NCBI RefSeq assembly: GCF_018139985.1
Contig: NZ_JAGSOU010000026.1
Coordinates: 1 to 40,069 of the forward strand
DNA: 40,069 nucleotides
Direction of reading: 5' to 3'
DNA from: Actibacterium sp. MT2.3-13A
GTDB lineage: Bacteria > Pseudomonadota > Alphaproteobacteria > Rhodobacterales > Rhodobacteraceae
Part shown: positions 1 to 7,370 of the stretch, piece by piece
Position numbering within the stretch: the first letter of the stretch is position 1
Layout of the letters: every line of letters starts with the position of its first letter
The notes under the pieces: generated by a model
What the model saw: the letters and a program-made list of their open reading frames with translations, nothing else
Databases searched by the model: none
Told to the model about the DNA's origin: nothing
Made by a program: the position numbers and the translations under genes

Positions 1-46
1 CATCGTCATCGCCGGCAAATGGTGGCAGGACGCCCCCGCCGCGTGA
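1..46 (+). CDS. C-terminal tail of an unidentified protein (partial)
   Basis: An open frame enters from the left edge (codons start at base 2) and ends at TGA 44-46, leaving only the last residues, IVIAGKWWQDAPAA. A strong hairpin 25 bases downstream supports a real gene end. Too little remains to name the product. Confidence 0.5.
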   Translation, partial: IVIAGKWWQDAPAA

Positions 47-70
47 TCCTCCGCGCCGAGCGAGGCCTTC

Positions 71-96
71 AGGCCCCGGCCCGGCGGCCGGGGCCT
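71..96 (+). terminator. Rho-independent-type terminator hairpin
   Basis: Perfect 11-base inverted repeat AGGCCCCGGCC / GGCCGGGGCCT with a 4-base loop (CGGC), followed by TCTCCTT. It lies just after the stop of the partial gene, so it probably ends that transcript. The T-tract is poor, as is common in very GC-rich genomes. Confidence 0.7.
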
Positions 97-207
97 TCTC
101 CTTGTCTCAGGCGTTGTGGCACGCCACCTTGCGGCCACCGCCTCCCCGGCGGCGGAATTTCCGCGTGTTCCCAACCGCCTGGCGGGATGCCGATTCCAGA
201 TCGGCCG

Positions 208-222
208 ATGCAAAGTTTGCAT
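208..222. promoter_or_regulatory. 15-base palindrome, candidate operator
   Basis: ATGCAAA-G-TTTGCAT is a perfect palindrome with 7-base arms around one central base, 80 bases before the D-threonine-aldolase-like gene and the most AT-rich patch of this intergenic stretch. Its size and position suit a dimeric repressor or activator site. The regulator is not identified. Confidence 0.4.
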
Positions 223-302
223 GAGTCGCTGACGCAAGGGGCGGCTAGGCTGCGGGCGAACGGCGCGCGACTGGCGCGCCCGTCCCAACGCGAGGAATTC
301 CC

Positions 303-1427
303 ATGTCCCAATGCCCGGCCGCCCGTATCGGCGACAGACTGGACGAGATCGACACACCCGCCCTGGTCGTCGACCTGGATGTGCTCGAGGCCAATATCCG
401 CAGGATGAGCGCCTTCGCCGCGGAAAGGGGGGTGCGCCTTCGACCCCATGCCAAGACGCACAAATGCTCTGCCATCGCGCGTCTGCAGATCGAGGCGGGC
501 GCCGTTGGCATCTGTTGCCAGAAGGTCGGCGAGGCCGAGGCGATGGCCGATGCCGGGATCACGGATATCCTCGTGTCGAACGAGGTCGTCGGCCGGCGCA
601 AGCTCGACCGGCTGGCCGCGCTGTCGAAGCGCGTACGCGTGGCGGTCTGCGCCGATCACCCCGGCAATGTCGACGACATCGACGCCGCCGCCGCGCGCTG
701 GGATACCGTCCTCACGGTGCTCGTGGAGATCGACGTGGGCGGGGGGCGCTGCGGCACGCAGCCTGGCGAAGAGGCGCTGACCCTGGCGCGCCGGATTGCC
801 GCCGCGCCGAACCTTCGCTTTGGCGGCGTGCAGGCCTATCACGGGCCGGCCCAGCACAAACGGACCCATGACGAGCGGCGCGCGGCGATCGAGGTGGCGG
901 GCCGCGACCTGCGCCGCACGCTGGACATGCTCGAGGCCGAGGGGCTGAGCAGCGACATCGTGGGTGGCGCCGGGACCGGAAGCTACGCCTTCGAGACCGC
1001 CAGCGGCGTGTGGAACGAGCTTCAGGTCGGCTCCTATGTGTTCATGGATCACGATTACGCGCTGAACCAGGGCGCCGACGGCGGGCCGGTCCAGGATTTC
1101 GGCCACAGCCTGACCATCAAGACCACGGTGATGAGCGCCCCCGCGCCCGATCGGATCATCACCGATGCCGGGCTGAAGGCCTATACCACCGACTGCGGCC
1201 TGCCGGCGCTGATGGGCTGCCCGGGGGGCGAGGTGCTGAAGGCCTCGGACGAGCATACGACGATCCGTTTCGCGCGGCCCGGGGACCGGCCGGCGCTGGG
1301 CGAGGCGCTGCACCTGATCCCGGGGCATTGCGACCCCACGGTGAACCTGCACGACTGGATCGTCGGGGTGCGCGGCGGACGGGTCGAATGCCTGTGGCCG
1401 GTCGATGCCCGCGGCGCGCTGTTCTGA
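303..1427 (+). CDS. D-threonine aldolase / DSD1-family PLP enzyme
   Basis: A 374-residue fold-type III PLP enzyme of the D-threonine aldolase / D-serine dehydratase-like family. The N-terminal alanine-racemase-like barrel begins DTPALVVDLDVLEANI and has the PLP-lysine motif RPHAKTHK (predicted Schiff-base Lys51). The C-terminal metal site reads GHCDPTVN, giving His342 and Asp344. Asp rather than Cys at the second position is what D-threonine aldolases have, whereas D-serine dehydratases have His-x-Cys. So aldol cleavage of a D-beta-hydroxy amino acid to glycine and an aldehyde is likelier than dehydration; the 3-hydroxyaspartate type is also possible. The start ATG has GAGGAATTC just upstream. 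It stands alone, with a candidate palindromic operator at 208-222. Confidence 0.85.
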   Translation: MSQCPAARIGDRLDEIDTPALVVDLDVLEANIRRMSAFAAERGVRLRPHAKTHKCSAIARLQIEAGAVGICCQKVGEAEAMADAGITDILVSNEVVGRRKLDRLAALSKRVRVAVCADHPGNVDDIDAAAARWDTVLTVLVEIDVGGGRCGTQPGEEALTLARRIAAAPNLRFGGVQAYHGPAQHKRTHDERRAAIEVAGRDLRRTLDMLEAEGLSSDIVGGAGTGSYAFETASGVWNELQVGSYVFMDHDYALNQGADGGPVQDFGHSLTIKTTVMSAPAPDRIITDAGLKAYTTDCGLPALMGCPGGEVLKASDEHTTIRFARPGDRPALGEALHLIPGHCDPTVNLHDWIVGVRGGRVECLWPVDARGALF

Positions 1428-1433
1428 GCGTTC

Positions 1434-1458
1434 CTGACGGGGCGGCCGGCCGCGTCAG
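1434..1458. terminator. Hairpin between convergent genes
   Basis: CTGACG and CGTCAG flank a GCGGCCGGCCGC core, forming a 25-base near-palindrome 7 bases after the upstream stop codon. It sits between convergent genes and could stop transcription from both sides. There is no T-tract. Confidence 0.45.
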
Positions 1459-1510
1459 GCGGTCGGCCCGGCCCTGCGCGCCTCTCGGCGGTGGCGTCTC
1501 CGTCTGACGG

Positions 1511-2173
1511 TCACCCCGCCCGGCTGACCTCCCGCCCGTCGGAGCGCCACTCCGGCAGTCCGCCTTCGAGGCGGCGGGCGTCGATCCCCCTGCGGCGCAG
1601 ATGTGCGACCGCCTGGTGGGCATAGATGCAATAGGGGCCGCGGCAATAGGCGACCACCGTGCCCTTGGGGTCGAGCCGGTCGAGCACGCTGTCCAGATCG
1701 GACAGCTCGACGCTGATCGCCCCGGGGATGTGACCCAGGGCGAATTCGTCCGCAGGTCGCACATCCAGCACTGTCACGGAGCCGTCGGACAGCCGTTCGG
1801 CCAGTTCGGAGCGCGTGATCGGCTCGGGCAGATCGACCCCGCCGGCAAGCCCCCGCAGAATGCGGTCCACCTCGGCGAGGTTCCTTTCCGCCACCTCGCG
1901 CAGCAGGTCCATCAGGGCCAGCGTCCGGTCGTCGCCGAGCCGGTAGATCACTGATTTCCCGTCGCGCCGGCTGTCCACCAGCCCGGCCCGACGCAGGTGT
2001 TGCAGGTGCTGCGAGCAGTTGGCCAGGCTCAGGCCGACCTTCCGGGCCAGCGCCTCGACGCCCCGCTCCCCCTGCGCGAGCTGCTCGAGGATCACCAGCC
2101 GGGGCGGCGCCGAAAGGGCCCGGGCGACCAGGGCGTATTCCTCGAGAAGGGCTGTCTTGGGGCTGGTTGACAT
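1511..2173 (-). CDS. ArsR-family regulator fused to a rhodanese domain
   Basis: A 220-residue two-domain protein. Residues about 10-95 form an ArsR winged helix (recognition region SLANCSQHLQHLRRAGLVD). Residues about 118-215 form a rhodanese domain with LDVRPADEF, the substrate strand GHIPGAIS and active-site loop CRGPYC (Cys177, Cys182). Cys53 lies in the DNA-reading helix region. Rhodaneses carry sulfane sulfur as a cysteine persulfide, so the fusion may let a sulfur species or thiol redox state control DNA binding; that is inference. The gene is divergent from a hydroxylase/MFS/DUF1499 operon and shares a short intergenic region with a dyad at 2195-2216, the expected site for autoregulation and control of that operon. 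Confidence 0.9.
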   Translation of the reverse strand: MSTSPKTALLEEYALVARALSAPPRLVILEQLAQGERGVEALARKVGLSLANCSQHLQHLRRAGLVDSRRDGKSVIYRLGDDRTLALMDLLREVAERNLAEVDRILRGLAGGVDLPEPITRSELAERLSDGSVTVLDVRPADEFALGHIPGAISVELSDLDSVLDRLDPKGTVVAYCRGPYCIYAHQAVAHLRRRGIDARRLEGGLPEWRSDGREVSRAG

Positions 2174-2194
2174 GCTGCGGCCTCGGATCGTAAA

Positions 2195-2216
2195 TCAATC
2201 AAGTGACTAATTGAAT
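2195..2216. promoter_or_regulatory. Candidate ArsR-type operator between divergent genes
   Basis: In an AT-rich island, TCAATCA and TAATTGA form an imperfect dyad; read differently it is ATCAA-N8-TTGAAT, close to the ATCAA/TTGAT half-sites of SmtB/ArsR regulators. It begins 22 bases before the ArsR-rhodanese start codon and ahead of the hydroxylase operon, so one dimer could repress both directions. It overlaps the TTG at 2211, which argues against that codon being the hydroxylase start. Confidence 0.5.
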
Positions 2217-2255
2217 GATAGCGATTCCATCCAGGCCCGCAACCCCGAGATGCCC

Positions 2256-3107
2256 ATGACCGATGCCATTCTTGCCGCCGAGCCCCAGCTTCGCCTCGCC
2301 GTGTTCCTCGGCGTTCTGGCGGCGATGGCGGGGTGGGAGGTTCTGGCGCCGCGCCGCCGGCGCGAGATCCCGCGGGTGATCCGCTGGACCAACAACCTCG
2401 CTCTGGTGGTGATCGACACGATCATCCTGCGGATGAGTTTCCCGATCCTCGCGGTCGGCCTCGCCGTGATCGGCGAAGAACGCGGCTGGGGCCTGCTCAA
2501 CGTGCTGGACCTGCCTGGCTGGGCGGCGATCCTCCTCTCCATCGCAGCGCTGGATCTGGCGATCTATCTGCAGCATGTGATGTTCCACGCGGTGCCCGCG
2601 CTGTGGCGGCTGCACCGGATGCACCATGCGGACCTGGAATTCGACGTGACCACGGGGCTGCGATTCCACCCGGCGGAGATCCTGCTGTCGATGGCGATCA
2701 AGCTGGCGGTGGTGGCCGCGCTGGGGCCGCCGGCGGTGGCGGTCCTGATCTTCGAGGTCGTGCTGAACGCCTCGGCGATGTTCAACCACTCCAACGTCCG
2801 GCTGCCCGCCGGGCTGGACCGCGCGTTGCGCTGGGTCGTGGTCACGCCCGACATGCACCGGGTGCATCATTCGGTGATCCCGGAGGAGACGAACAGCAAT
2901 TTCGGCTTCAACCTGCCCTGGTGGGACCGGCTGCTGGGCACCTACCGCGCGCAGCCGCGTGACGGGCACCAAGGGATGACGATCGGGATCGAGCAGTTCC
3001 GCAGCCGCCGCGACCTCTGGATCGACCGGATGCTGATGCAGCCTCTGCGCGGGCCGACCTGCGGAGATCCCCTCCGGCCGACGAGGAAAGGCAAGAAATG
3101 GAAATGA
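2256..3107 (+). CDS. Membrane fatty acid hydroxylase / sterol desaturase family protein
   Basis: A member of the ERG3/FA-hydroxylase family of integral membrane di-iron enzymes. Several hydrophobic segments are followed by the clustered histidines that bind iron: QHVMFH, LHRMHH, FNHSN and MHRVHHS, ending in a typical NFGFNLPWWDRLLGTY. The reaction would be O2-dependent hydroxylation or desaturation of a lipid-like substrate, which is not identifiable here. The frame is open from TTG 2211, but that codon lies in the candidate operator; ATG 2250 and ATG 2256 are better starts, and 2256 (MTDAILAAEP, 283 residues) is chosen. The last codons overlap the MFS gene, so the two are translationally coupled. 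Confidence 0.8.
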   Translation: MTDAILAAEPQLRLAVFLGVLAAMAGWEVLAPRRRREIPRVIRWTNNLALVVIDTIILRMSFPILAVGLAVIGEERGWGLLNVLDLPGWAAILLSIAALDLAIYLQHVMFHAVPALWRLHRMHHADLEFDVTTGLRFHPAEILLSMAIKLAVVAALGPPAVAVLIFEVVLNASAMFNHSNVRLPAGLDRALRWVVVTPDMHRVHHSVIPEETNSNFGFNLPWWDRLLGTYRAQPRDGHQGMTIGIEQFRSRRDLWIDRMLMQPLRGPTCGDPLRPTRKGKKWK

Positions 3108-4405
3108 CCCACGTTCTCGGCATCCGCGAGAACCTGCGCCCCTTCCTGCAGCAGCTGTTGCAGGTGTTCTTCGTCGGCCTGACCATCGGTCTGCAGCGCA
3201 CGGTGATCCCGGCCCTCGCCGAGAGCGAGTTCGGCGTCGCCGCGGGCTCGATGTCCGCGCTCTTCGCCTTCGTGGTCAGCTTCGGGGTGGTGAAGGGGGC
3301 GATGAATTTCGTCTCCGGCCGGATTTCCGAACGGGTGGGACGGCGCCGGGTGCTGATCTGGGGCTGGATCGCCGCGCTGCCGATCCCGGTCCTGATCCTC
3401 TGGGCGCCCAGCTGGGGCTGGATCGTCGCGGCGAACATCCTGCTGGGCGTCAACCAGGGCTTCTGCTGGTCGATGACGGTGACCGCCAAGATGGACATCG
3501 TGCGCGCCGAGCAGCGCGGGTTGGCGACCGGGTTCAACGAATTCGCGGGCTATGGCGGCGTCGCCCTCGCGGGGCTGGTCACCGGCTACCTGGCGAGCTT
3601 CTTCGACCCGCGGACAAGCCTCTTCCTGTTCGGCCTCGCCGTCATCGTGATCGCGCTCGCGGCGGCGCATCTCGCCTTTACCGAGACGCTGCCCTTCGCC
3701 CGGGCCGAGGCCGCGCGCCATCGCAGCGGACAGGCGACCGGCCCGCGCCCGCGCTATGCCGCCGCGCCCGAGGCGCCCAGCGCCGGCCAGGTCTTCGCCC
3801 TCGTCACCTGGCGCAGCCGCACCTTCCAGGCGCTGGCGCAGGCCGGCTGCGTCGAGAAATTCGTCGATGCGCTGATGTGGGCGCTGGTGCCGGTGTTCCT
3901 GATCTCCCGCGGGGCCACGCTGATCGAGATCGGCTGGGTCACCGGGATCTACGGCTTCGTCTGGGGCGGCAGCCAGCTCTGGACCGGGCCGCTGTCGGAC
4001 CGGGTCGGGCGCAAGGGCCCCTCGGTCGCCGGGTTCTTCCTCTGCGCGGGGGGCGTGGCGGCCTTTCCGCTTTTCGATTCGCTTGCCGCCTGGGGCGTCG
4101 CGGCGGCGGTGACGGGTGTCGGAATGGCGCTGCTCTATCCCACGCTGATCGCGGCGATGAGTGATATCGCCCACCCGTCCTGGCGCGGCTCGGCGCTGGG
4201 CGTCTATCGCTTTTGGCGGGACCTGGGCTATGCTGTCGGCGCGCTGGCCATGGGGCTGATCGCCGACGCCTCCGGCGCGCTGGAGGCCGGTTTCTGGTTC
4301 ACCGCTCTGGCCATGGCAGGCTCGGGGCTGTGGCTGTGGCTGGCCATGGAGGAAACCCATCCGCGCCTCAACCCCGCCCCTGAAACGGAGCCCACCCATG
4401 CCTGA
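3098..4405 (+). CDS. Major facilitator superfamily transporter
   Basis: A 435-residue MFS permease with about 12 hydrophobic segments. The loop 2-3 signature reads GRISERVGRRRVL and its second-half counterpart GPLSDRVGRKG. The cytoplasmic central loop (FARAEAARHRSG...) separates the two six-helix halves. The start at 3098 is favoured because GAGGAAAGG (3083-3091) sits 6 bases before it; ATG 3104 would also fit the ATGA overlap with the upstream stop. Substrate unknown. Context (ArsR-rhodanese regulator, membrane hydroxylase) hints at export or import of a sulfur- or lipid-related compound, but the sequence does not show which. Confidence 0.85.
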   Translation: MEMTHVLGIRENLRPFLQQLLQVFFVGLTIGLQRTVIPALAESEFGVAAGSMSALFAFVVSFGVVKGAMNFVSGRISERVGRRRVLIWGWIAALPIPVLILWAPSWGWIVAANILLGVNQGFCWSMTVTAKMDIVRAEQRGLATGFNEFAGYGGVALAGLVTGYLASFFDPRTSLFLFGLAVIVIALAAAHLAFTETLPFARAEAARHRSGQATGPRPRYAAAPEAPSAGQVFALVTWRSRTFQALAQAGCVEKFVDALMWALVPVFLISRGATLIEIGWVTGIYGFVWGGSQLWTGPLSDRVGRKGPSVAGFFLCAGGVAAFPLFDSLAAWGVAAAVTGVGMALLYPTLIAAMSDIAHPSWRGSALGVYRFWRDLGYAVGALAMGLIADASGALEAGFWFTALAMAGSGLWLWLAMEETHPRLNPAPETEPTHA

Positions 4406-5117
4406 CATCCGATCCTTCCGCCCCGGTCTTGCCGGCCTTCTGCTCGGCCTCGCCGCCATCGTGATGGTAGCCGCCTCCGCCTTCGGCTACCGCCAGGGAT
4501 GGTGGCCCGTGCTGCGCGCGCTGGCGCTCTCGGAATACGCGGTCTACGCGGCGGCGCTGGGCGTGGGCCTGTCGCTGCTGGCGCTGGTGCTGCGGCTCGG
4601 CCGGCGCGGGGGCGGCGCGGTGCTGCCCCTGGCCGGCCTGATCGTCGGACTGCCCATTCTCATGATGGGGATCGGCTGGGAAGTCGCCACGCGGACGACC
4701 CCGCCGATCAACGACATCAGCACCGACACCGAGGATCCGCCGGTGTTCTGGGACACCCCCACGCCGACCGATTATCCCGCCGGGAACGCCGAGCTGCAGC
4801 GCGGCGCCTATCCGCGGGTCGTGCCGCTGGATCTGCCGATTTCGGCCGGGGATGCCTTCGCGCTGGCGGCGGAGCTTGTCCGGGAACGCGGATGGGAGGT
4901 GCTGGCCGAGGACGCCGGCGAGGGACGGATCGAGGCGGTGGCCACCTCGGCCCTCTACGGCTTCAAGGACGAGATCGCGATCCGCGTCAGCGAGACCGAC
5001 GCCGGCGCGCGGATCGACCTGCGCTCGCGCTCGCGCATCGGGCAGATCGACCGTGGCGCCAATGCGCGCCGCATCACGGCCTTCCTCGACGATCTCGCGG
5101 CCCGCGCGAGGCCCTGA
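4398..5117 (+). CDS. DUF1499 family membrane-anchored protein
   Basis: A 239-residue protein with three hydrophobic segments in the first 100 residues, then a soluble DUF1499 domain recognised by TPPINDISTDTEDPPVF, the RIEAVATSALYGFKD stretch and RSRSRIGQIDRGANARRI near the end. DUF1499 has no established biochemical role. It overlaps the MFS gene by 8 bases and is the third gene of the hydroxylase operon, followed by a hairpin and a convergent neighbour. The domain assignment is firm; function is unknown. Confidence 0.85.
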   Translation: MPDIRSFRPGLAGLLLGLAAIVMVAASAFGYRQGWWPVLRALALSEYAVYAAALGVGLSLLALVLRLGRRGGGAVLPLAGLIVGLPILMMGIGWEVATRTTPPINDISTDTEDPPVFWDTPTPTDYPAGNAELQRGAYPRVVPLDLPISAGDAFALAAELVRERGWEVLAEDAGEGRIEAVATSALYGFKDEIAIRVSETDAGARIDLRSRSRIGQIDRGANARRITAFLDDLAARARP

Positions 5118-5137
5118 GGCGCCGGCGCCGGGCGCTC
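5116..5137. terminator. GC hairpin between convergent genes
   Basis: GAGGCGCC and GGCGCTC form an imperfect stem around a GGCGCCG loop, spanning the stops of the DUF1499 gene and the convergent dehydrogenase. It may serve both directions. There is no T-tract, so this is tentative. Confidence 0.3.
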
Positions 5138-6236
5138 AGCGGCGCAAGCGCATCGCCGTGCGCACGCGCGCCTGCGCCAGCGCGAGGGCGGCGGCGCGGG
5201 GCGTTTGCCGCCGGGTTTTCGCATTGGTCAACACCTCGGCCGTGTTGCGATAGACCAGTTCCTCGATGGCCGACAGCGCGTCGCGCTGCGCGCCGCCCCG
5301 GTATTCGACCGCGGCGCAGATCACCCCGCCGGCATTGGCGATGAAATCGGGCACCACCCAGACCCCGCGCGCGTGCAGGCTGTCCTCGGCCGCGGCCGTT
5401 GCCGGGATATTGGCCCCTTCGAGGACGAGGCGCGCCTTGATGGCGCCGGCGTTACCGTCGTTGATGACATCGGGGCGCGCGGCGGGCACGAGGATATCGC
5501 ACGCGCAGGTGAGCACCTCCTGCGCCCCGGTGGCCCTGGCCCCCTCGTAATCCGCGACGCTCTGGCCCCCGGCCTTGAGCGCGTCGAGCCGACCAAGGTC
5601 CAGCCCGTCGGCGGCGATGATCCCGCCACGCGAATCCGAGACCGCGACGATCACCGCGCCAAGTTTCGCGAGGTGATGCGCGGTCCAGCGGCCGACCGCG
5701 CCGTAACCCTGGATGGCCACGCGGGCCCCGTCGAGCGGCACGCCCAGCACGTCATGCGCCGCCCGCATGGCCACCGACAGCCCGAAGCCGGTCGCGCCGA
5801 TTTCGTCCAGGGGGATGCCGCCGATCTCGCGCGGCAGGCCGACCGCGCGGCCGATCTCGTCACGGATCCAGGCCATGGCCGTTTCGTCGGTGCCCATGTC
5901 GGGGCCGGGGATGTAGCTTGATATCTCGCCGATCGCGCGTGCCAGCGACCGGATCAGGGCCTCCTTTTCGTCTCCTGGCATGGCGGGGTCGCCGATGATC
6001 ACCAGCTTGCCGCCGCCATGGGGCAGTCCGGCGGCGGCGTTCTTGAAGGTCATCGCGCGGGCGAGGCGAAAGCATTCCTCGTCGGTGACGTCCGGCGCCA
6101 TGCGGCAACCGCCGATCGAGGGGCCCGCGGCGGTGTTGTCGACCACCAGAATGGCGCGCAGCCCCGACCGCGGATCGGCCAGCTCGATGACCTTTTCCGG
6201 GCCGAATTCATCCGTGAAGGCAAAGCGTTCGCTCAT
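5136..6236 (-). CDS. Glu/Leu/Phe/Val dehydrogenase, leucine-dehydrogenase type
   Basis: A 366-residue NAD-dependent amino acid dehydrogenase. Residues about 10-135 form the catalytic domain: MTFKNAAAGLPHGGGK supplies Lys65 and Lys77, matching the substrate- and acid/base-lysines of leucine dehydrogenase, and PDMGTDE follows. The Rossmann domain begins IQGYGAVGRWTA. NAD-type LeuDH enzymes are this short, whereas glutamate dehydrogenases are longer. The reaction would be oxidative deamination of Leu/Val/Ile to 2-oxo acids and ammonia. It is the last gene after E1 alpha, E1 beta and E2 of a 2-oxo-acid dehydrogenase, 15 bases downstream of E2, so its products are natural substrates for that complex. 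Phenylalanine or valine specificity cannot be excluded. Confidence 0.85.
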   Translation of the reverse strand: MSERFAFTDEFGPEKVIELADPRSGLRAILVVDNTAAGPSIGGCRMAPDVTDEECFRLARAMTFKNAAAGLPHGGGKLVIIGDPAMPGDEKEALIRSLARAIGEISSYIPGPDMGTDETAMAWIRDEIGRAVGLPREIGGIPLDEIGATGFGLSVAMRAAHDVLGVPLDGARVAIQGYGAVGRWTAHHLAKLGAVIVAVSDSRGGIIAADGLDLGRLDALKAGGQSVADYEGARATGAQEVLTCACDILVPAARPDVINDGNAGAIKARLVLEGANIPATAAAEDSLHARGVWVVPDFIANAGGVICAAVEYRGGAQRDALSAIEELVYRNTAEVLTNAKTRRQTPRAAALALAQARVRTAMRLRR

Positions 6237-6251
6237 CCCTGATCCTCTTCT

Positions 6252-7370
6252 TCAGTCCTTGCGTTGCAGGTCTTCGATCACGGCGTTGAGAAAGCGCGCG
6301 GCCTCGCCGCCGGTGGCCGCGCGATGGTCGAAGGTCAGCGACAGCGGCAGGCCCTGGCCCCGGCTCGGGCCATCGGTGCCCCAGGCGACCCGGGGGCTGA
6401 TGCGGCCCGCGCCCAGGATGGCGACCTGCGGCGGGCTGACGACAAGCTGGCCGTGGGTGCCGCCCAGCGGACCGAAATTCGACAGGCTGATCGTGGCGCC
6501 GGCCTGATCCTCGGTGGTCAGTTCGCGGGCGCGGGCGCGGGCCACGAGCCGGTCCAGTTCGGCGCGCGTGGCCGCGGCATCGCGCGCGGCCGCGTCGCGC
6601 AGGACGGGGACGTAGAGCCCGGCCTCCGCATCGACGGCGATGGCGAGATCGACCTTCTCGTGCAGCCGGCGCGCGCGGGCCTGCGGGTCGAGCCAGGCAT
6701 TGAGCGCCGGCTCGGCCCTTGCCGCGGCCACCATCGCCCGGACAAGGCGCGCCATGATGTCGGCACCGGGCCCGGCCCAGCCGGTGACATCGGCCCAGTC
6801 GTGGATCGTGGCCGGCACGACCTGCGCCCCCGCGGCCGCCATGTTCCGCGCCATCGCGCGGCGCGGCCCCTCCAGCGGGGTCCAGCCCGGTCCGGCGGCG
6901 CCGGCCGCGTGGCGCTCCACATCGGCGCGCGTGATGACGCCGCCCGGCCCCGTGCCGGAGATGTCGGACAGGTCGATCGCGTGCCTTTGGGCAAATGCGC
7001 GGGCGGCGGGCATGGCGCGCGGGGCCGCGCCCCGTGGCGGCGTGTCCCCGCCGGGCGGTGCGGCGACGGGCGGCGCCCCGGTCTCCCCGCTGTCCAGCCG
7101 GCCCACGACCGCGCCCTGATCCTTGCGCGCGCCGAGATCGAAGGCGACCAGCGGGGCGCCCACCGCGACGGTATCGCCGGGCTGCACCTTCAGCTCGGCC
7201 ACGGTCCCGGACCAGGGCGCGGGGATCTCGACCACGGCCTTGCCGGTCTCGACCGAAACCAGCGGCTGATCGGCCACGACGTGATCGCCGGGCGCGACAT
7301 GCCACTCGACGATCTCGGCCTCCTCCAGCCCTTCGCCCAGATCGGGCAGCGCGAATTCGCTCACCCCCAT
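6252..7370 (-). CDS. 2-oxo-acid dehydrogenase E2 (dihydrolipoyl acyltransferase)
   Basis: A 372-residue E2 core subunit. It has one N-terminal lipoyl domain (residues about 1-78, lipoylated Lys44 in VETGKA), a Pro/Ala-rich linker, a peripheral-subunit-binding domain (about 120-155, AMPAARAFAQRHAIDLSDI.., ending GGVITRADVE) and a C-terminal acyltransferase domain. The catalytic histidine is present (DHRAATGG, His349), but the Asp of the usual HRxxDG motif is Thr353, a variation I believe also occurs in some branched-chain-type E2s. It transfers the acyl group from E1 to CoA. It overlaps E1 beta by 10 bases. No E3 (lipoamide dehydrogenase) gene is in this cluster, so the complex must borrow one. 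Confidence 0.88.
   Translation of the reverse strand: MGVSEFALPDLGEGLEEAEIVEWHVAPGDHVVADQPLVSVETGKAVVEIPAPWSGTVAELKVQPGDTVAVGAPLVAFDLGARKDQGAVVGRLDSGETGAPPVAAPPGGDTPPRGAAPRAMPAARAFAQRHAIDLSDISGTGPGGVITRADVERHAAGAAGPGWTPLEGPRRAMARNMAAAGAQVVPATIHDWADVTGWAGPGADIMARLVRAMVAAARAEPALNAWLDPQARARRLHEKVDLAIAVDAEAGLYVPVLRDAAARDAAATRAELDRLVARARARELTTEDQAGATISLSNFGPLGGTHGQLVVSPPQVAILGAGRISPRVAWGTDGPSRGQGLPLSLTFDHRAATGGEAARFLNAVIEDLQRKD

Noticed and set aside
117-132. TGGCACGCCACCTTGC resembles a sigma-54 promoter ahead of the D-threonine-aldolase-like gene.
   Set aside because: The GG and GC doublets are 11 bases apart instead of 10; sigma-54 is strict about this spacing, and the stretch is over 170 bases from the gene.
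69-1352. A 427-codon minus-strand frame opposite the D-threonine-aldolase-like gene.
   Set aside because: Shadow frame without domain signatures or a ribosome site; the plus-strand product is a clear family member.
2211-2255. Extending the hydroxylase gene to the TTG at 2211.
   Set aside because: The TTG lies inside the candidate ArsR operator and has no ribosome site; later ATGs give a normal family N-terminus.
2942-4459. A 505-codon minus-strand frame opposite the MFS gene.
   Set aside because: Arg/Gly/Asp-rich antisense shadow; the plus-strand permease is clear.
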